Part shown: in pieces, positions 48,839-57,738 of the stretch
Position numbering within the stretch: position 1 is the stretch's first letter
How the letters are laid out: the number at the start of each line of letters is the position of its first letter
Assembly (NCBI GenBank): GCA_949959185.1
Contig: CATLIX010000016.1
Coordinates: 1 to 58,283, forward strand
Source of the DNA: an uncultured Eubacterium sp.
GTDB lineage: Bacteria > Bacillota > Clostridia > Lachnospirales > Lachnospiraceae
Reading direction: 5' to 3'
Length of the DNA: 58,283 bases
Program-made: the position numbers and the translations under genes
Notes under the pieces: model-generated
What the model was told of the DNA's origin: nothing
Databases searched by the model: none
Seen by the model: only the letters and a program-made list of their open reading frames with translations

Positions 48839-49531
48839 CTATTCATCCTTAATTTTAATGCAGTTCTTTCCTCTGTTCTTTCCGATATAGAGTCTCCGGT
48901 CAGCCCGCCGAATCAGCTCATCCACATCCTGGCCGGGAACCTCACCGCATTCCGAGATTCCAAAAGTCATGATTACCGGAATCTGCCTTCCGTCCACTGA
49001 CAAATCTGCCTGTTTCAGTTCCGCTGTACCTTATCAATAACCTTTAATGCATAGGCCACGCTGCCAAACACAATCATCAGAAACTCTTCACCGCCCCAGC
49101 GGCTGACAAAATCTTCCCGGTCCACTGCTTCCTTCATACTGAAAGATACCAGTTTCAGAACCTCGTCTCCCGTCTCATGGCCATAAGTATCATTAATTTT
49201 CTTAAAATCATCAATGTCCCCCATTACCACACAGTAATCGCTGCGTGTGATGTCTTTCCAGCAGTCCAGCATACTTCTCCGGTTTCTGAGTCTGGTGAGT
49301 TCATCATAACTGGCCAGACGTTTCAGCTCTCTGTTCTGCTGATTCAGTTCTTCCCGGTTTGCTGTCAGCTCCAGAATAAACGGAAGCCAGCGCATGGATG
49401 CATGTTACAAAATAAATCACACTGATACCCGGAAAATAATTTCCGCCTTTTTCCGTCACATGCAGCATCAGAAATTCCATTGCTGCTGCAAGGCCGCTGA
49501 TAAAAATAAACGGCAGACATTTTCCGTACCG
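48839..49531 (-). pseudogene. Broken diguanylate cyclase (GGDEF) gene
   Basis: The minus strand encodes most of a GGDEF domain: SYDELTRLRNRRSML, GDIDDFKKINDTYGHETGD and RWGGEEFLMIVFG with the catalytic GGEEF. The frame stops at ...KVQRN (49015). The next frame continues with ELKQADLSVDGRQIPVIMTF and ADRRLYIGKNRGKN to a stop at 48839, so a one-base shift has split the domain. Upstream, another frame reads membrane-like sequence (LPFIFISGLAAAMEFLMLHV) and joins near 49390 by a second shift. The N-terminus is missing and abuts the Fn3 gene. A dead membrane-anchored diguanylate cyclase is the best reading. Confidence 0.8.
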
Positions 49532-50779
49532 CTACTTTTTCTTATACGTAATATACCAGGCGTCCATTTTGCCTCCTGTCATACCGGAGTACATTTTCTT
49601 TCCGACTTTGTTATATGCAGTCACGTAAAAATAATATTTTTTTCCGCTTTTAAAGGCTGATTTTCCAAACTTCTTCACAGTTATGGAGGTTTTATTTGTG
49701 GTAGCACATTTTTTATATCCTGACTTTTGCTTATCGGACACATACACCTGGTACCGGTCCGCACCTTTAATGGTGTTCCATTTTACACTGATTCCTGATT
49801 TTACGGATTTCAGTTTGATAATGTCCGGCTGGGGACAGAAATACGTCCAGTCGGACCATTTTCCTTCCAGTTTCGTCCCATCGCTGTTAGTGCAGTACCC
49901 CCGGACTCTCATTTTATAAAAATTATATTTTTTGAATCCGCTATAGCTGATAAAAGCCGCTTCTGAATTCTGTGTGTGTGTTTTTAATTTCTTATCCTTT
50001 TTCTGATAAGCAGACCAGATTTCCCATTTGTACCCATCTGCTGATTTCATGGAACTGACATCGGAACGAATCTGCCCCAGGCTCTGCCAGTAGGCCACAC
50101 AGGAAGGCTTTTTCCCTTTTCCCGGAATCACCGGAACACTGTAAAGATTAGCACCCGATTTGCCCACAGCGCTGAATCCGGCTGAACCTTTCCTTACCGG
50201 ATAAACTTCCACATAATATTCCTCATCAGGGGCAAGCTGGCCTAACACCGCCTGATTCTGCTCTCCATAAGTTTCCAGATACTCACTGGCCGCACCGGCT
50301 TTGTAGCGTATCTGATAACCGGTGGCCCCTGGCACCGGATTCCAGCTCAGGCTGATACTGGTCTCAGTAGAACCGGTGTGCTTCAGATTCTCAGGTTTGG
50401 CGCCGGGCGCTGTTACTACTTCAATTGTCTCAGACGCAGGCCCATATTCCCGCTGAAGCCCGTTTCTGGTAAAAGGAACCACCTGCAGATAATAGGAACT
50501 TCCTGCATTGGGAAGATTGTAAAGGTAATCTTCCCCTCCCGTACAGGTAGACCATTCCTCAAAAATACCGGCGGGACTGTCGCTCAGACGGATTTCATAC
50601 CTTACACTATTATCCACCAGCGCCTGAAACGCAATATTCACCGAATTGGTTCCCGCATTTGTCTGCTTTACCCCGGTTACAGGTCCCGGAGCTGCCTCCA
50701 CCCTGATTCCCATGCCCAGAAATACCGCAAACATCAGCACTATGGCATATTTGCCGGCCCGGTTCCACATTTTCCTCAT
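49532..50779 (-). CDS. Secreted Fn3-repeat protein
   Basis: A 415-aa exported protein with a signal peptide (about 1-29, ending RVEAA) and about four fibronectin-III-like modules. The third is unusual (long, Lys-rich) and the last (about 320-405) resembles those of the two hydrolases at 43361 and 46263 (GADRYQVYVSDKQKSGYKKC). No catalytic domain is visible; adhesion or wall binding is inferred. AGGGAAGAAT precedes the start, and a consensus-like promoter lies at 50891-50920. Confidence 0.87.
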   Translation of the reverse strand: MRKMWNRAGKYAIVLMFAVFLGMGIRVEAAPGPVTGVKQTNAGTNSVNIAFQALVDNSVRYEIRLSDSPAGIFEEWSTCTGGEDYLYNLPNAGSSYYLQVVPFTRNGLQREYGPASETIEVVTAPGAKPENLKHTGSTETSISLSWNPVPGATGYQIRYKAGAASEYLETYGEQNQAVLGQLAPDEEYYVEVYPVRKGSAGFSAVGKSGANLYSVPVIPGKGKKPSCVAYWQSLGQIRSDVSSMKSADGYKWEIWSAYQKKDKKLKTHTQNSEAAFISYSGFKKYNFYKMRVRGYCTNSDGTKLEGKWSDWTYFCPQPDIIKLKSVKSGISVKWNTIKGADRYQVYVSDKQKSGYKKCATTNKTSITVKKFGKSAFKSGKKYYFYVTAYNKVGKKMYSGMTGGKMDAWYITYKKK

Positions 50780-50890
50780 ATTCTTCCCTTTCCTTCCCGG
50801 TATGCTTCTTCCCGGCCGCCGTCATGAGAATTTTTCTTACATACAGCTGCCCGGAACATCTCCCAATACACTTCCGCTGTTACTGCTTTC

Positions 50891-50920
50891 ATCATACCAG
50901 TATCTGACATCCGGTGTCAA
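50891..50920 (-). promoter_or_regulatory. Promoter of the secreted Fn3 gene
   Basis: TTGACA, an 18-base spacer and TATGAT on the minus strand, 112 bases before the start at 50779. Confidence 0.75.
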
Positions 50921-50961
50921 TGTTTCCGGGCACTTTTCACATTTATATCCAAATATCCCCT

Positions 50962-52041
50962 TTAATATCCTGTATTTGCCTTTATGGTGGCACTGATGCT
51001 TTTTACCGTTTCAGAAGGAGTATAATTATCACTGTTGTACAGGAACTGGTGAAGCTGAGCCACGTTATTTTCCAGGTTCACCGGTACCACAGCATCCCCG
51101 GCACTTCCCACATTGCCCGGCGTCTCCTTGTCAAAGGGAAATCCCGTATTCTCTCCCATATGATATTTGGGCAGATTTGTTGCAAGTCCCAGCATTTCCG
51201 TAAAACTTAAGCTGGTGGAAATCTGAGGCAGCATTTCATCCAGCAGATTATTTAACGTCATCAGATCACATTGTTTTGCTTTTTCAAACATTTTGGTAAT
51301 CACCGTACGCTGTCGCTCGGTACGCTGGTAATCCAGGCCCACATACCGGATTCTCGCATAGGAAGTGGCCTGCACTCCGTCCACGTGAACCCCCTGTCCC
51401 GGTGATACGGGGCCGCTGTTGTGGCCGGTTACTTCATTGGTCTCCACCACATATCCATTCAGCCATTCGGCTTCTTCCGGAGAAATATCCAGTTCTATGC
51501 CGCCCAGCAGGTCGATAGCATCCACCAGAGCGCTGAAATCCACGCTGACATAATCGGTAATATCCAGATCCAGATTCTTATTCAGCATTTCCATGGCCTG
51601 TTTCGGCCCTCCGTTGGCATATGCCGCATTTGCCTTGCGATAGGTATTATCGCTGATATCCAGATAGGTATCCCGGTATACGGACGCCATTTTGATTTCT
51701 CCGGATTTCCGGTTAATGCTTACCACTATAATCGTATCACTGTTTCCTCTTTCAAAATTACCGGTAGAACGGTTGTCCAGTCCAAACAGTGCAATACTCT
51801 CATAACCGTCCAGGTTCTTCTGAGTATCCTTTGACAGATCGTTCACCTTAACATCTTTATCTTTAATGGAAATTCTTCCCAGCTTTCCGTATTTACTCCA
51901 GACGTAGGCGAAAACCAGTCCCACCAGAGCCAGTATCACAGCCAGAATTACCAGAATAATCTTCCGCTGCTGGCGTTTTTTCCGTCTGGTCTTCTTTTTT
52001 TTCTTCCCGGTGCTGCTGTAATTACGCGTGTCTTTTGCCAT
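50962..52041 (-). CDS. LytR-CpsA-Psr (LCP) family ligase, copy 2
   Basis: A 359-aa LCP protein: basic N-terminus, membrane helix (about 27-47) and the LCP domain with IALFGLDNRSTGNFERGNSD, VYRDTYLDISD, ANAAYANGGPKQAMEMLN and YARIRYVGLDYQRTERQR. It parallels copy 1 (36723-37838) along its whole length, including the Phe-Pro-Phe-Asp-Lys block near the end. Attachment of glycopolymer to peptidoglycan is the family role. AAGGAGG precedes the start. Its leader holds a hairpin and a short upstream frame starting at 52160. Confidence 0.94.
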   Translation of the reverse strand: MAKDTRNYSSTGKKKKKTRRKKRQQRKIILVILAVILALVGLVFAYVWSKYGKLGRISIKDKDVKVNDLSKDTQKNLDGYESIALFGLDNRSTGNFERGNSDTIIVVSINRKSGEIKMASVYRDTYLDISDNTYRKANAAYANGGPKQAMEMLNKNLDLDITDYVSVDFSALVDAIDLLGGIELDISPEEAEWLNGYVVETNEVTGHNSGPVSPGQGVHVDGVQATSYARIRYVGLDYQRTERQRTVITKMFEKAKQCDLMTLNNLLDEMLPQISTSLSFTEMLGLATNLPKYHMGENTGFPFDKETPGNVGSAGDAVVPVNLENNVAQLHQFLYNSDNYTPSETVKSISATIKANTGY

Positions 52042-52421
52042 CTCTGTGTCCTCCTTATCCGTTTTTGATACCCCGTTGCCTGCAGCGGGGTTTTTGACTT
52101 CTCAGGAAGCGCTTTCATCAGCGTTTCCTTTATATTTTGCAGGTTCTGTGCTGTTTTCATACTAACTCCGTGAGTATATCACAAAACAGGGGACTTTTCT
52201 ATATATAATTTCCATTTCTTCTATTGCTTTCCTGCAAAATGTCATGTAAACTATCCATGATAATAATAATGATAATGATGCTGGTAATAATAAAAAAGAA
52301 TCCTGTAACTTAACATTTCAAAGTAAAACTTTTTCCTGTCAGGGCCTCAGGCGGCAACAGGGTTTCTGGCATTTTAATTACATCAGATAAAAACTTTTAC
52401 TGACAGATACGAGGTGGAAAC
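52042..52421. other. Intergenic leader region between LCP copy 2 and the membrane trio
   Basis: 380 bases between divergent genes. On the minus side: a -10-like TATACT with a weak -35, then an upstream reading frame from 52160 (GGAG ahead of its ATG) that overlaps the LCP start, and a hairpin with stem CCCCG.TG, loop CAGG (52071-52090). On the plus side: a possible promoter TTGCTT-17-TAAACT (52224-52252) and A/T-rich ATAAT/ATGAT repeats at about 52258-52300. No full gene seen. Confidence 0.55.
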
Positions 52422-53660
52422 ATGGAATCTCATTTTCGTAAAATACATGCTTTTGGCAGACTGCACTTTTTTCTGACCGCACTTTTTCTTTTTCTGGTTT
52501 TTGCGTCTCACTGCATTCCGGACGAAAAAATTATGGGGCACAGAGAACTGTCTCTGCAGCTGCTGTCTGAATTTCCCCGGAACGGCTGTCTGCCGGGAGA
52601 CACCCCTTCCCTGAAACCGGAAACGGAATTTCTGACTTCTCTGAATCAGAATCCGGAATATTCCACACTGTGGAACACGCTCACAGGACAGGACCAGGGA
52701 TTTCGCTGGAACGGAATGCAGGCACCGGGCCGGTTTTTGCTGTGCTTTTTTCATATCGGCCAGATTCGTTATCTCTGCATGATTGCTTTTTTCATGCTTC
52801 TGTTCGGCGCCGCCTGGAAAATCAGCAGAACGTATTCCGCTCCATACGGATTTTTTTTCCTCTTTTTCTTTTTATGGGCAGACATTCTTCCCGTTTCCTG
52901 GACACTGCCTCAGACCGGATGTTTCTTTACCGCATTCTGTTCCATTCTGTTCCTGTGCGGAAAAAAAGAATTATTCCGGGAAGAAAACCTGCACCGGCTT
53001 CTTTTTTCCTTTTACGGAATCGGAGCAGTCACTGCTTTCCTGGATACGGGAACTGTTCCGGTTATTGCCCTGAGCCTTCCTCTTACCATTGCCTTTCTTT
53101 CTTTCCGTGACTATGGGCCAAAACAGAAAGGCAGCGCTGTGTGGAAATCTCTGACGGGCTGTACCCTTTTCTGGTTCCTGGGTTATCTGCTTCTGACCAT
53201 AACCAAATGGGTACTGACTGTATTACTCACCGGAAGCAACCTGTTTCCTGCATATATGGCCCGGATCAGAGAATACTGTTTCGGTTCGTCTTTCTCAGCC
53301 GGCTCACTTAAAACCATGCTTTTTGAAAATCTGAACGGATTTCTTTCTCATGTGGGTTTTGGAAAGAAAACCCTTCTGATTCTGATACTGGCAGTTTTTG
53401 CAATATACATGATTCTGTTTTTTACGGGGCATAAAACCCGGCAGACCTGTGTGAGAAACCTGCCTCTTATTTTTATCGGCATGCTGCCTTTCCTGAGCTA
53501 TGTGCTGGCGCCTGCCCACGGACTTATGGAAACAGCCGTTACCTTTCGGGCTCTGACTGCGGCCTTCTGGCCCTGGATGCTGTTTTTCTATTCCATGCTG
53601 GATTTACCGCAAATCCGCCGGTCACTACACACCATATGGAACTCAGCAGGGAGGAATTAA
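52422..53660 (+). CDS. Polytopic membrane protein, first of three
   Basis: A 412-aa protein with roughly nine to ten membrane helices and an extracytoplasmic loop after the first (about 40-105) containing GFRWNGMQAPGRFLLCFFH. The loop-after-first-helix layout recalls membrane glycosyltransferases of the GT-C type, but I cannot name a family. GAGGTGG precedes the start. The next gene starts one base after its stop codon, so the two are tightly coupled. The position beside LCP copy 2 suggests a part in surface glycan assembly (inference). Confidence 0.75.
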   Translation: MESHFRKIHAFGRLHFFLTALFLFLVFASHCIPDEKIMGHRELSLQLLSEFPRNGCLPGDTPSLKPETEFLTSLNQNPEYSTLWNTLTGQDQGFRWNGMQAPGRFLLCFFHIGQIRYLCMIAFFMLLFGAAWKISRTYSAPYGFFFLFFFLWADILPVSWTLPQTGCFFTAFCSILFLCGKKELFREENLHRLLFSFYGIGAVTAFLDTGTVPVIALSLPLTIAFLSFRDYGPKQKGSAVWKSLTGCTLFWFLGYLLLTITKWVLTVLLTGSNLFPAYMARIREYCFGSSFSAGSLKTMLFENLNGFLSHVGFGKKTLLILILAVFAIYMILFFTGHKTRQTCVRNLPLIFIGMLPFLSYVLAPAHGLMETAVTFRALTAAFWPWMLFFYSMLDLPQIRRSLHTIWNSAGRN

Positions 53661-53661
53661 G

Positions 53662-54804
53662 ATGACAAACATTTATTTATTGTGCATGGTTATTATTCTG
53701 CTGTATCTGATTTTCAGCTATATGTTAGGAGACCTGTTCCTGAGCTTTACAAAATCTCAGGAGACTTCCTTATCTTACCGGATAATCCTTGGGTTTTTCC
53801 TCTTCTTTCTTCTGTTTCAGGCAGCTGCCCTTCCGCTGAAATTCACACTGCAGCCCCTGTCACTGTTAGCAAAGCTCTGGTGTTTCCTGCTGGCTGTTAC
53901 TGCCCTCCTGTATTTTCTGCGAAATCGGAAGATTTTAAAAGAAAAATGGAACCAGCGAAAAGAATTGCTGTCAGAATATAAATGGATATTCCTGTTTCTG
54001 ATTTTCCTTGTGCTGATTCAGATTTGTCTGACCAATTACAATGGAGAGACTTACGCCCTGTGGGATCAGTCCTATTATATCGGAGACGTGAGTTCCTCGG
54101 TATACACTGATACCATCAGCCAGTACAGCCCCTATACCGGCCACCTGCTGGACAGGCTGGATGCGGAGTATCTGCTGGAAACCTACCAGAATCACAGCGC
54201 AGTTATCTGCACTCTGACCGGCCTTGCACCCCTGATTGAAACCAGAACCGTGGAAACCACTCTGATGGTGATTATGGCCAATCTGATTTACTATCAGCTG
54301 GGGCGTCAGCTTTTTCCCCTCTCCAGAAAAAAAAGCGCGCTCCTGGTATTTTGTCTGTTCTGGCTGAATCTGTTCAGTTTTAACTTATATACCAGTGCAG
54401 AATTTTTATTCTTCCGTGCATTTGAGGGAAAAACCATTCTGGCCTGTATTATCATGCCGGCTGTGTTTCTGCTGTTCCTGAAAATTGCCAGGGAATACCG
54501 GAATCACCACCACTGGATGGAGCTGTTCCTGATTATCTGGGCCAGCTTCGGCCTGAACATGTCAGCAATTTACATGCTGCCTTTTGAACTGAGCATTTGC
54601 CTGATTCCTCTGGGATTCTGTAAGAAAGATACTTCTGTGCTCTGGGAATCCGGGAAAGGCAAAAGCCGCTTCCGCCTGATGCAGGCCTCGGCAAAACCTT
54701 TGCTGTATATCTGGATACGATATGCTGTCTGCCTGTTTCCCTGTATATTGTATGGAGCGGCTTACCTGCTGACGAAACATCATCTGTTTATTTATACCGG
54801 TTAG
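53662..54804 (+). CDS. Polytopic membrane protein, second of three (DUF6077-like)
   Basis: A 380-aa protein with about ten hydrophobic segments. An extracytoplasmic loop (about 125-185) contains YALWDQSYYIGDVSSSVYTD and SPYTGHLLDRLDAEYLLETY. This resembles DUF6077 membrane proteins as I recall them, with low certainty. GGAGG is 7 bases before the ATG. It ends abruptly in a membrane segment, and the next gene starts 10 bases later in the +1 frame. The two may be parts of one larger ancestral protein. Confidence 0.72.
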   Translation: MTNIYLLCMVIILLYLIFSYMLGDLFLSFTKSQETSLSYRIILGFFLFFLLFQAAALPLKFTLQPLSLLAKLWCFLLAVTALLYFLRNRKILKEKWNQRKELLSEYKWIFLFLIFLVLIQICLTNYNGETYALWDQSYYIGDVSSSVYTDTISQYSPYTGHLLDRLDAEYLLETYQNHSAVICTLTGLAPLIETRTVETTLMVIMANLIYYQLGRQLFPLSRKKSALLVFCLFWLNLFSFNLYTSAEFLFFRAFEGKTILACIIMPAVFLLFLKIAREYRNHHHWMELFLIIWASFGLNMSAIYMLPFELSICLIPLGFCKKDTSVLWESGKGKSRFRLMQASAKPLLYIWIRYAVCLFPCILYGAAYLLTKHHLFIYTG

Positions 54805-54814
54805 GAGGATTGTT

Positions 54815-55639
54815 ATGCAGAATTTGTATAAACCAGGCATGGACTTTCTGAACAAAGCCTTTGACGATGCATTTTCCAATATTGTAATTTTTTTCCTGGC
54901 TTATGTGCTGGCCCTGGCCGTATTCTGGCTCCTAAAAAAAAGAGATTTAAAAACCATCTTCGTCTATCCGGTGCTGTTTGCCTTACTTACCGTATTCAAT
55001 CCTTATCTGATGATTCCTGTTGCAGATAAAATCGGCCTTTCCTCCCGGATTCGCCGGATTTTCTGGCTTCTGCCCGTGAATCTGGTGCTGGCCTTTGCCA
55101 TCGTCTGCCTGGTTTACCGATTTACCAGACGGTGGAAACAGGCTGCTGCTCTGGCTCTTTTCCTTATCCTGGCAGCTGCAGCGGGAGAATGTCAGCTGCC
55201 CCATATGGTTCCTGCGGAAAATATCTACAAAATCAGTGATGAGTCCATTGCCATTGCAGATATGATTGAGGAAGACGCCCAAACTTCTGAACCGAAACGC
55301 TGCCTTTTTGCAGATATACAGCTTCTGGAACTGCGCCAGTATAACCCTTCCATTTACAATACCATTCGGCGGAAGGACATCCTGAACTGGTCCATGAATC
55401 CTGCAGATCCGTCTTCTGTGGAACAGGTTCTGAATGAACGGAGCAGCCATCATATTCTTACCATGCTGCTTTACTACGGAGTGCCGGTGGAATCGGATAT
55501 TCTGAAACGTTATGTCAGGAGATTTCATATCCGGTATATCATTCCCAATAAGGAGAAAGGGCTTGACGGATATTTTGAAGAGATGGGATATGATGAGATA
55601 GGAGAGACGGAGCATTTTACAGTGTGGCGGGTGGGGTAA
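54815..55639 (+). CDS. Membrane protein with C-terminal soluble domain, third of three
   Basis: A 274-aa protein: about four membrane helices (25-45, 48-70, 85-105, 112-130) and a soluble extracytoplasmic domain (about 135-274) with ISDESIAIADMIEEDA and YIIPNKEKGLDGYFEEMGYD. The domain ending in ...EHFTVWRVG resembles the end of large membrane glycosyltransferases. TAGGAGG overlaps the preceding stop codon, so translation is probably coupled. Function unknown. Confidence 0.72.
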   Translation: MQNLYKPGMDFLNKAFDDAFSNIVIFFLAYVLALAVFWLLKKRDLKTIFVYPVLFALLTVFNPYLMIPVADKIGLSSRIRRIFWLLPVNLVLAFAIVCLVYRFTRRWKQAAALALFLILAAAAGECQLPHMVPAENIYKISDESIAIADMIEEDAQTSEPKRCLFADIQLLELRQYNPSIYNTIRRKDILNWSMNPADPSSVEQVLNERSSHHILTMLLYYGVPVESDILKRYVRRFHIRYIIPNKEKGLDGYFEEMGYDEIGETEHFTVWRVG

Positions 55640-55841
55640 AGAGGAATTCTAGCAAAAAAATATAGCCATTAAAGAAGTTTCAAAATAAACGGTATTAAGT
55701 GTTAACAAAATTCATAACTGCTTTAAGCATTGCACAAAACTCTAAAAAGATGGCACCAGAATTTTAATCTCTGAGTTAAAATAATTAAAAAACAAAAAGC
55801 AACTAATTATACAAACCCAATAAAAGAAAGTGAGGAAACAA
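55640..55841. other. AT-rich intergenic segment
   Basis: About 200 bases, strongly A/T rich compared with everything to the left. No hairpin terminator for the membrane-protein trio is evident and no convincing -35/-10 pair is seen. It marks the change in base usage that continues through the mutase gene. Confidence 0.5.
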
Positions 55842-57566
55842 ATGGACTACAAAAAAGTGTACAAACAGTGGTGCGAGGATTCATATTTTGATAAAAATAC
55901 CAGAGAAGAACTACTGTCCCTAACTGATGAAAAAGAAATAGAAGACCGCTTTTACCGCCAACTTGAATTTGGAACAGGTGGACTCCGAGGTGTGATTGGA
56001 GCAGGAACCAATCGCATGAACGTATATACTGTTCGTCTGGCCACCCAAGGTCTTGCCAACTATATTATCAATTGCAACAGTCAGGAAAAAGGCGTGGCAA
56101 TTGCTTATGATTCCAGAAGAATGTCACCGGAATTCGCAGACGAGGCAGCGCTGTGTCTAAACGCCAATGGAATCAGGAGTTGGATTTTTCCATCCTTACG
56201 TCCCACTCCGGAATTATCGTTTGCAGTGAGAAAACTTGGCTGCATTTCTGGTATTGTAATTACAGCCAGTCATAACCCACGTGAATATAATGGCTATAAA
56301 GTATACTGGGAAGATGGAGCTCAAATTACTCCTCCTCACGACAAAAATATTCTGGCGGAAGTAGCAAAAGTAACTGATTTTGCTCAGGTAAAAACCATAG
56401 AAAAGCAAAAGGCCAAAGAGCAGGGGCTGTATCGGGTGATTAGCTCTGAGGTGGATGATGCCTATATGGAAGAATTAAAAAAACAGAGTATTCATCCTGA
56501 AATCATTAAAAAAGTGGCAAATGAATTTAAGATTGTCTATACGCCTCTTCATGGCACTGGAAATCTTCCGGTACGCCGGGTTCTGAAGGAGTTAGGATTT
56601 GAACAGGTTTTTGTGGTAAAAGAGCAGGAGTTTCCAGATGGAAATTTTCCCACTGTCAGCTATCCTAACCCTGAATCAGATGAATCTTGGGAATTGGCTC
56701 TCAAGTTGGCAGCAAAAGTGGATGCGGACATTGTGCTTGCTACTGACCCTGATGCAGATCGTTTAGGAGTATACTGTAAAGATACTGAGAGCGGTGAATA
56801 TGTAAGTTTTACAGGAAACATGTCTGGAATGCTTATTGCCGAATATATTCTACGGGAGCGGACAGCTACCGGAACTATGCCTGAGCATCCCGCATTGGTT
56901 GAAACCATTGTGACTACTGATATGGCCAAAGCTGTTGCAGCAGATTACGGGGTAAAACTAATCGAGGTGTTGACTGGATTTAAGTACATTGGAGAGCAGA
57001 TTAAGTTATTTGAAGAACAGAACAACTATCATTATGTATTCGGACTGGAGGAAAGTTATGGCTGTCTGGCTGGCACTTACGCCAGAGACAAAGACGCCTG
57101 CGTGGCAGTAATGATGCTCTGCGAAGTGGCCGCTTATTATAAAATGCAAGGAAAAACCCTGTGGAATGCCATGGCAGACATGTATAAGAAATACGGTTAC
57201 TACAAAGAAGGCCTTGCCACCATAACTTTTAAGGGTATTGACGGTGTGACCCAAATTCAGGAAATTATTAGAACAATGCGGGAACAACCAAAAAGCTCCC
57301 TGGGAGGATTTGAGATACTGGCAGTACGGGATTATCAAACAGATACCAGAAAAGACATGAAAACTGAAGAAATAACTTCTACGGGACTTCCCATCTCTAA
57401 CGTGCTGTATTATGAACTGAATGAGAATGCCTGGTGCTGTGTTCGTCCCTCTGGCACAGAACCCAAAATTAAATTTTATTTTGGAGTAAAAGGAACTTCT
57501 CTGAAAGACGCCGAACAGAAACTGGAGAGATTAAGAACAGATCTGCTACAATCGTGGGAAAGATGA
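55842..57566 (+). CDS. Phosphosugar mutase (phosphoglucomutase type)
   Basis: A 574-aa alpha-D-phosphohexomutase, which interconverts sugar 1- and 6-phosphates and so links glycolysis to nucleotide-sugar supply. The active-site Ser is in ITASHNPREYNGYKVYW, metal ligands in ATDPDADRLG, the sugar-binding loop in FGLEESYGCLAG, and the phosphate-binding loop in CVRPSGTEPKIKFYFG. The start at 55842 follows GTGAGGAAACA; an upstream GTG is rejected. Codons end in A/T more often than in neighbouring genes, suggesting a different origin. Substrate (glucose or mannose) is not decided by the motifs. Confidence 0.95.
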   Translation: MDYKKVYKQWCEDSYFDKNTREELLSLTDEKEIEDRFYRQLEFGTGGLRGVIGAGTNRMNVYTVRLATQGLANYIINCNSQEKGVAIAYDSRRMSPEFADEAALCLNANGIRSWIFPSLRPTPELSFAVRKLGCISGIVITASHNPREYNGYKVYWEDGAQITPPHDKNILAEVAKVTDFAQVKTIEKQKAKEQGLYRVISSEVDDAYMEELKKQSIHPEIIKKVANEFKIVYTPLHGTGNLPVRRVLKELGFEQVFVVKEQEFPDGNFPTVSYPNPESDESWELALKLAAKVDADIVLATDPDADRLGVYCKDTESGEYVSFTGNMSGMLIAEYILRERTATGTMPEHPALVETIVTTDMAKAVAADYGVKLIEVLTGFKYIGEQIKLFEEQNNYHYVFGLEESYGCLAGTYARDKDACVAVMMLCEVAAYYKMQGKTLWNAMADMYKKYGYYKEGLATITFKGIDGVTQIQEIIRTMREQPKSSLGGFEILAVRDYQTDTRKDMKTEEITSTGLPISNVLYYELNENAWCCVRPSGTEPKIKFYFGVKGTSLKDAEQKLERLRTDLLQSWER

Positions 57567-57709
57567 AAATGCACACTCCATTCCTATAGAGAGAGTTTCA
57601 AGTTTACACAAAACTTATTTGTGGTCTAAACTAATTCCAAAAACTGACATAAGATTTATGAATAGTTTTAAGCGGGCAGAGCCGGTTTTCTGGTTCTGCC
57701 CTCGTCTGT

Positions 57710-57738
57710 ATTATACAGGGGAATTTTATCTCTGTCAA
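57710..57738 (-). promoter_or_regulatory. Perfect-consensus promoter facing the mutase gene 3' end
   Basis: TTGACA, a 17-base spacer and TATAAT on the minus strand. Transcription would begin at about 57703 and at once enter the 10-bp hairpin at 57674-57701, then run antisense to the phosphosugar mutase gene. No downstream gene on that strand is seen. Confidence 0.75.

Noticed and set aside
51948-52160. 70-codon frame overlapping the LCP copy 2 start as a gene
   Set aside because: It has a ribosome binding site but its second half is an alternate frame of the LCP coding region. It is treated as a possible upstream regulatory frame, not a gene.
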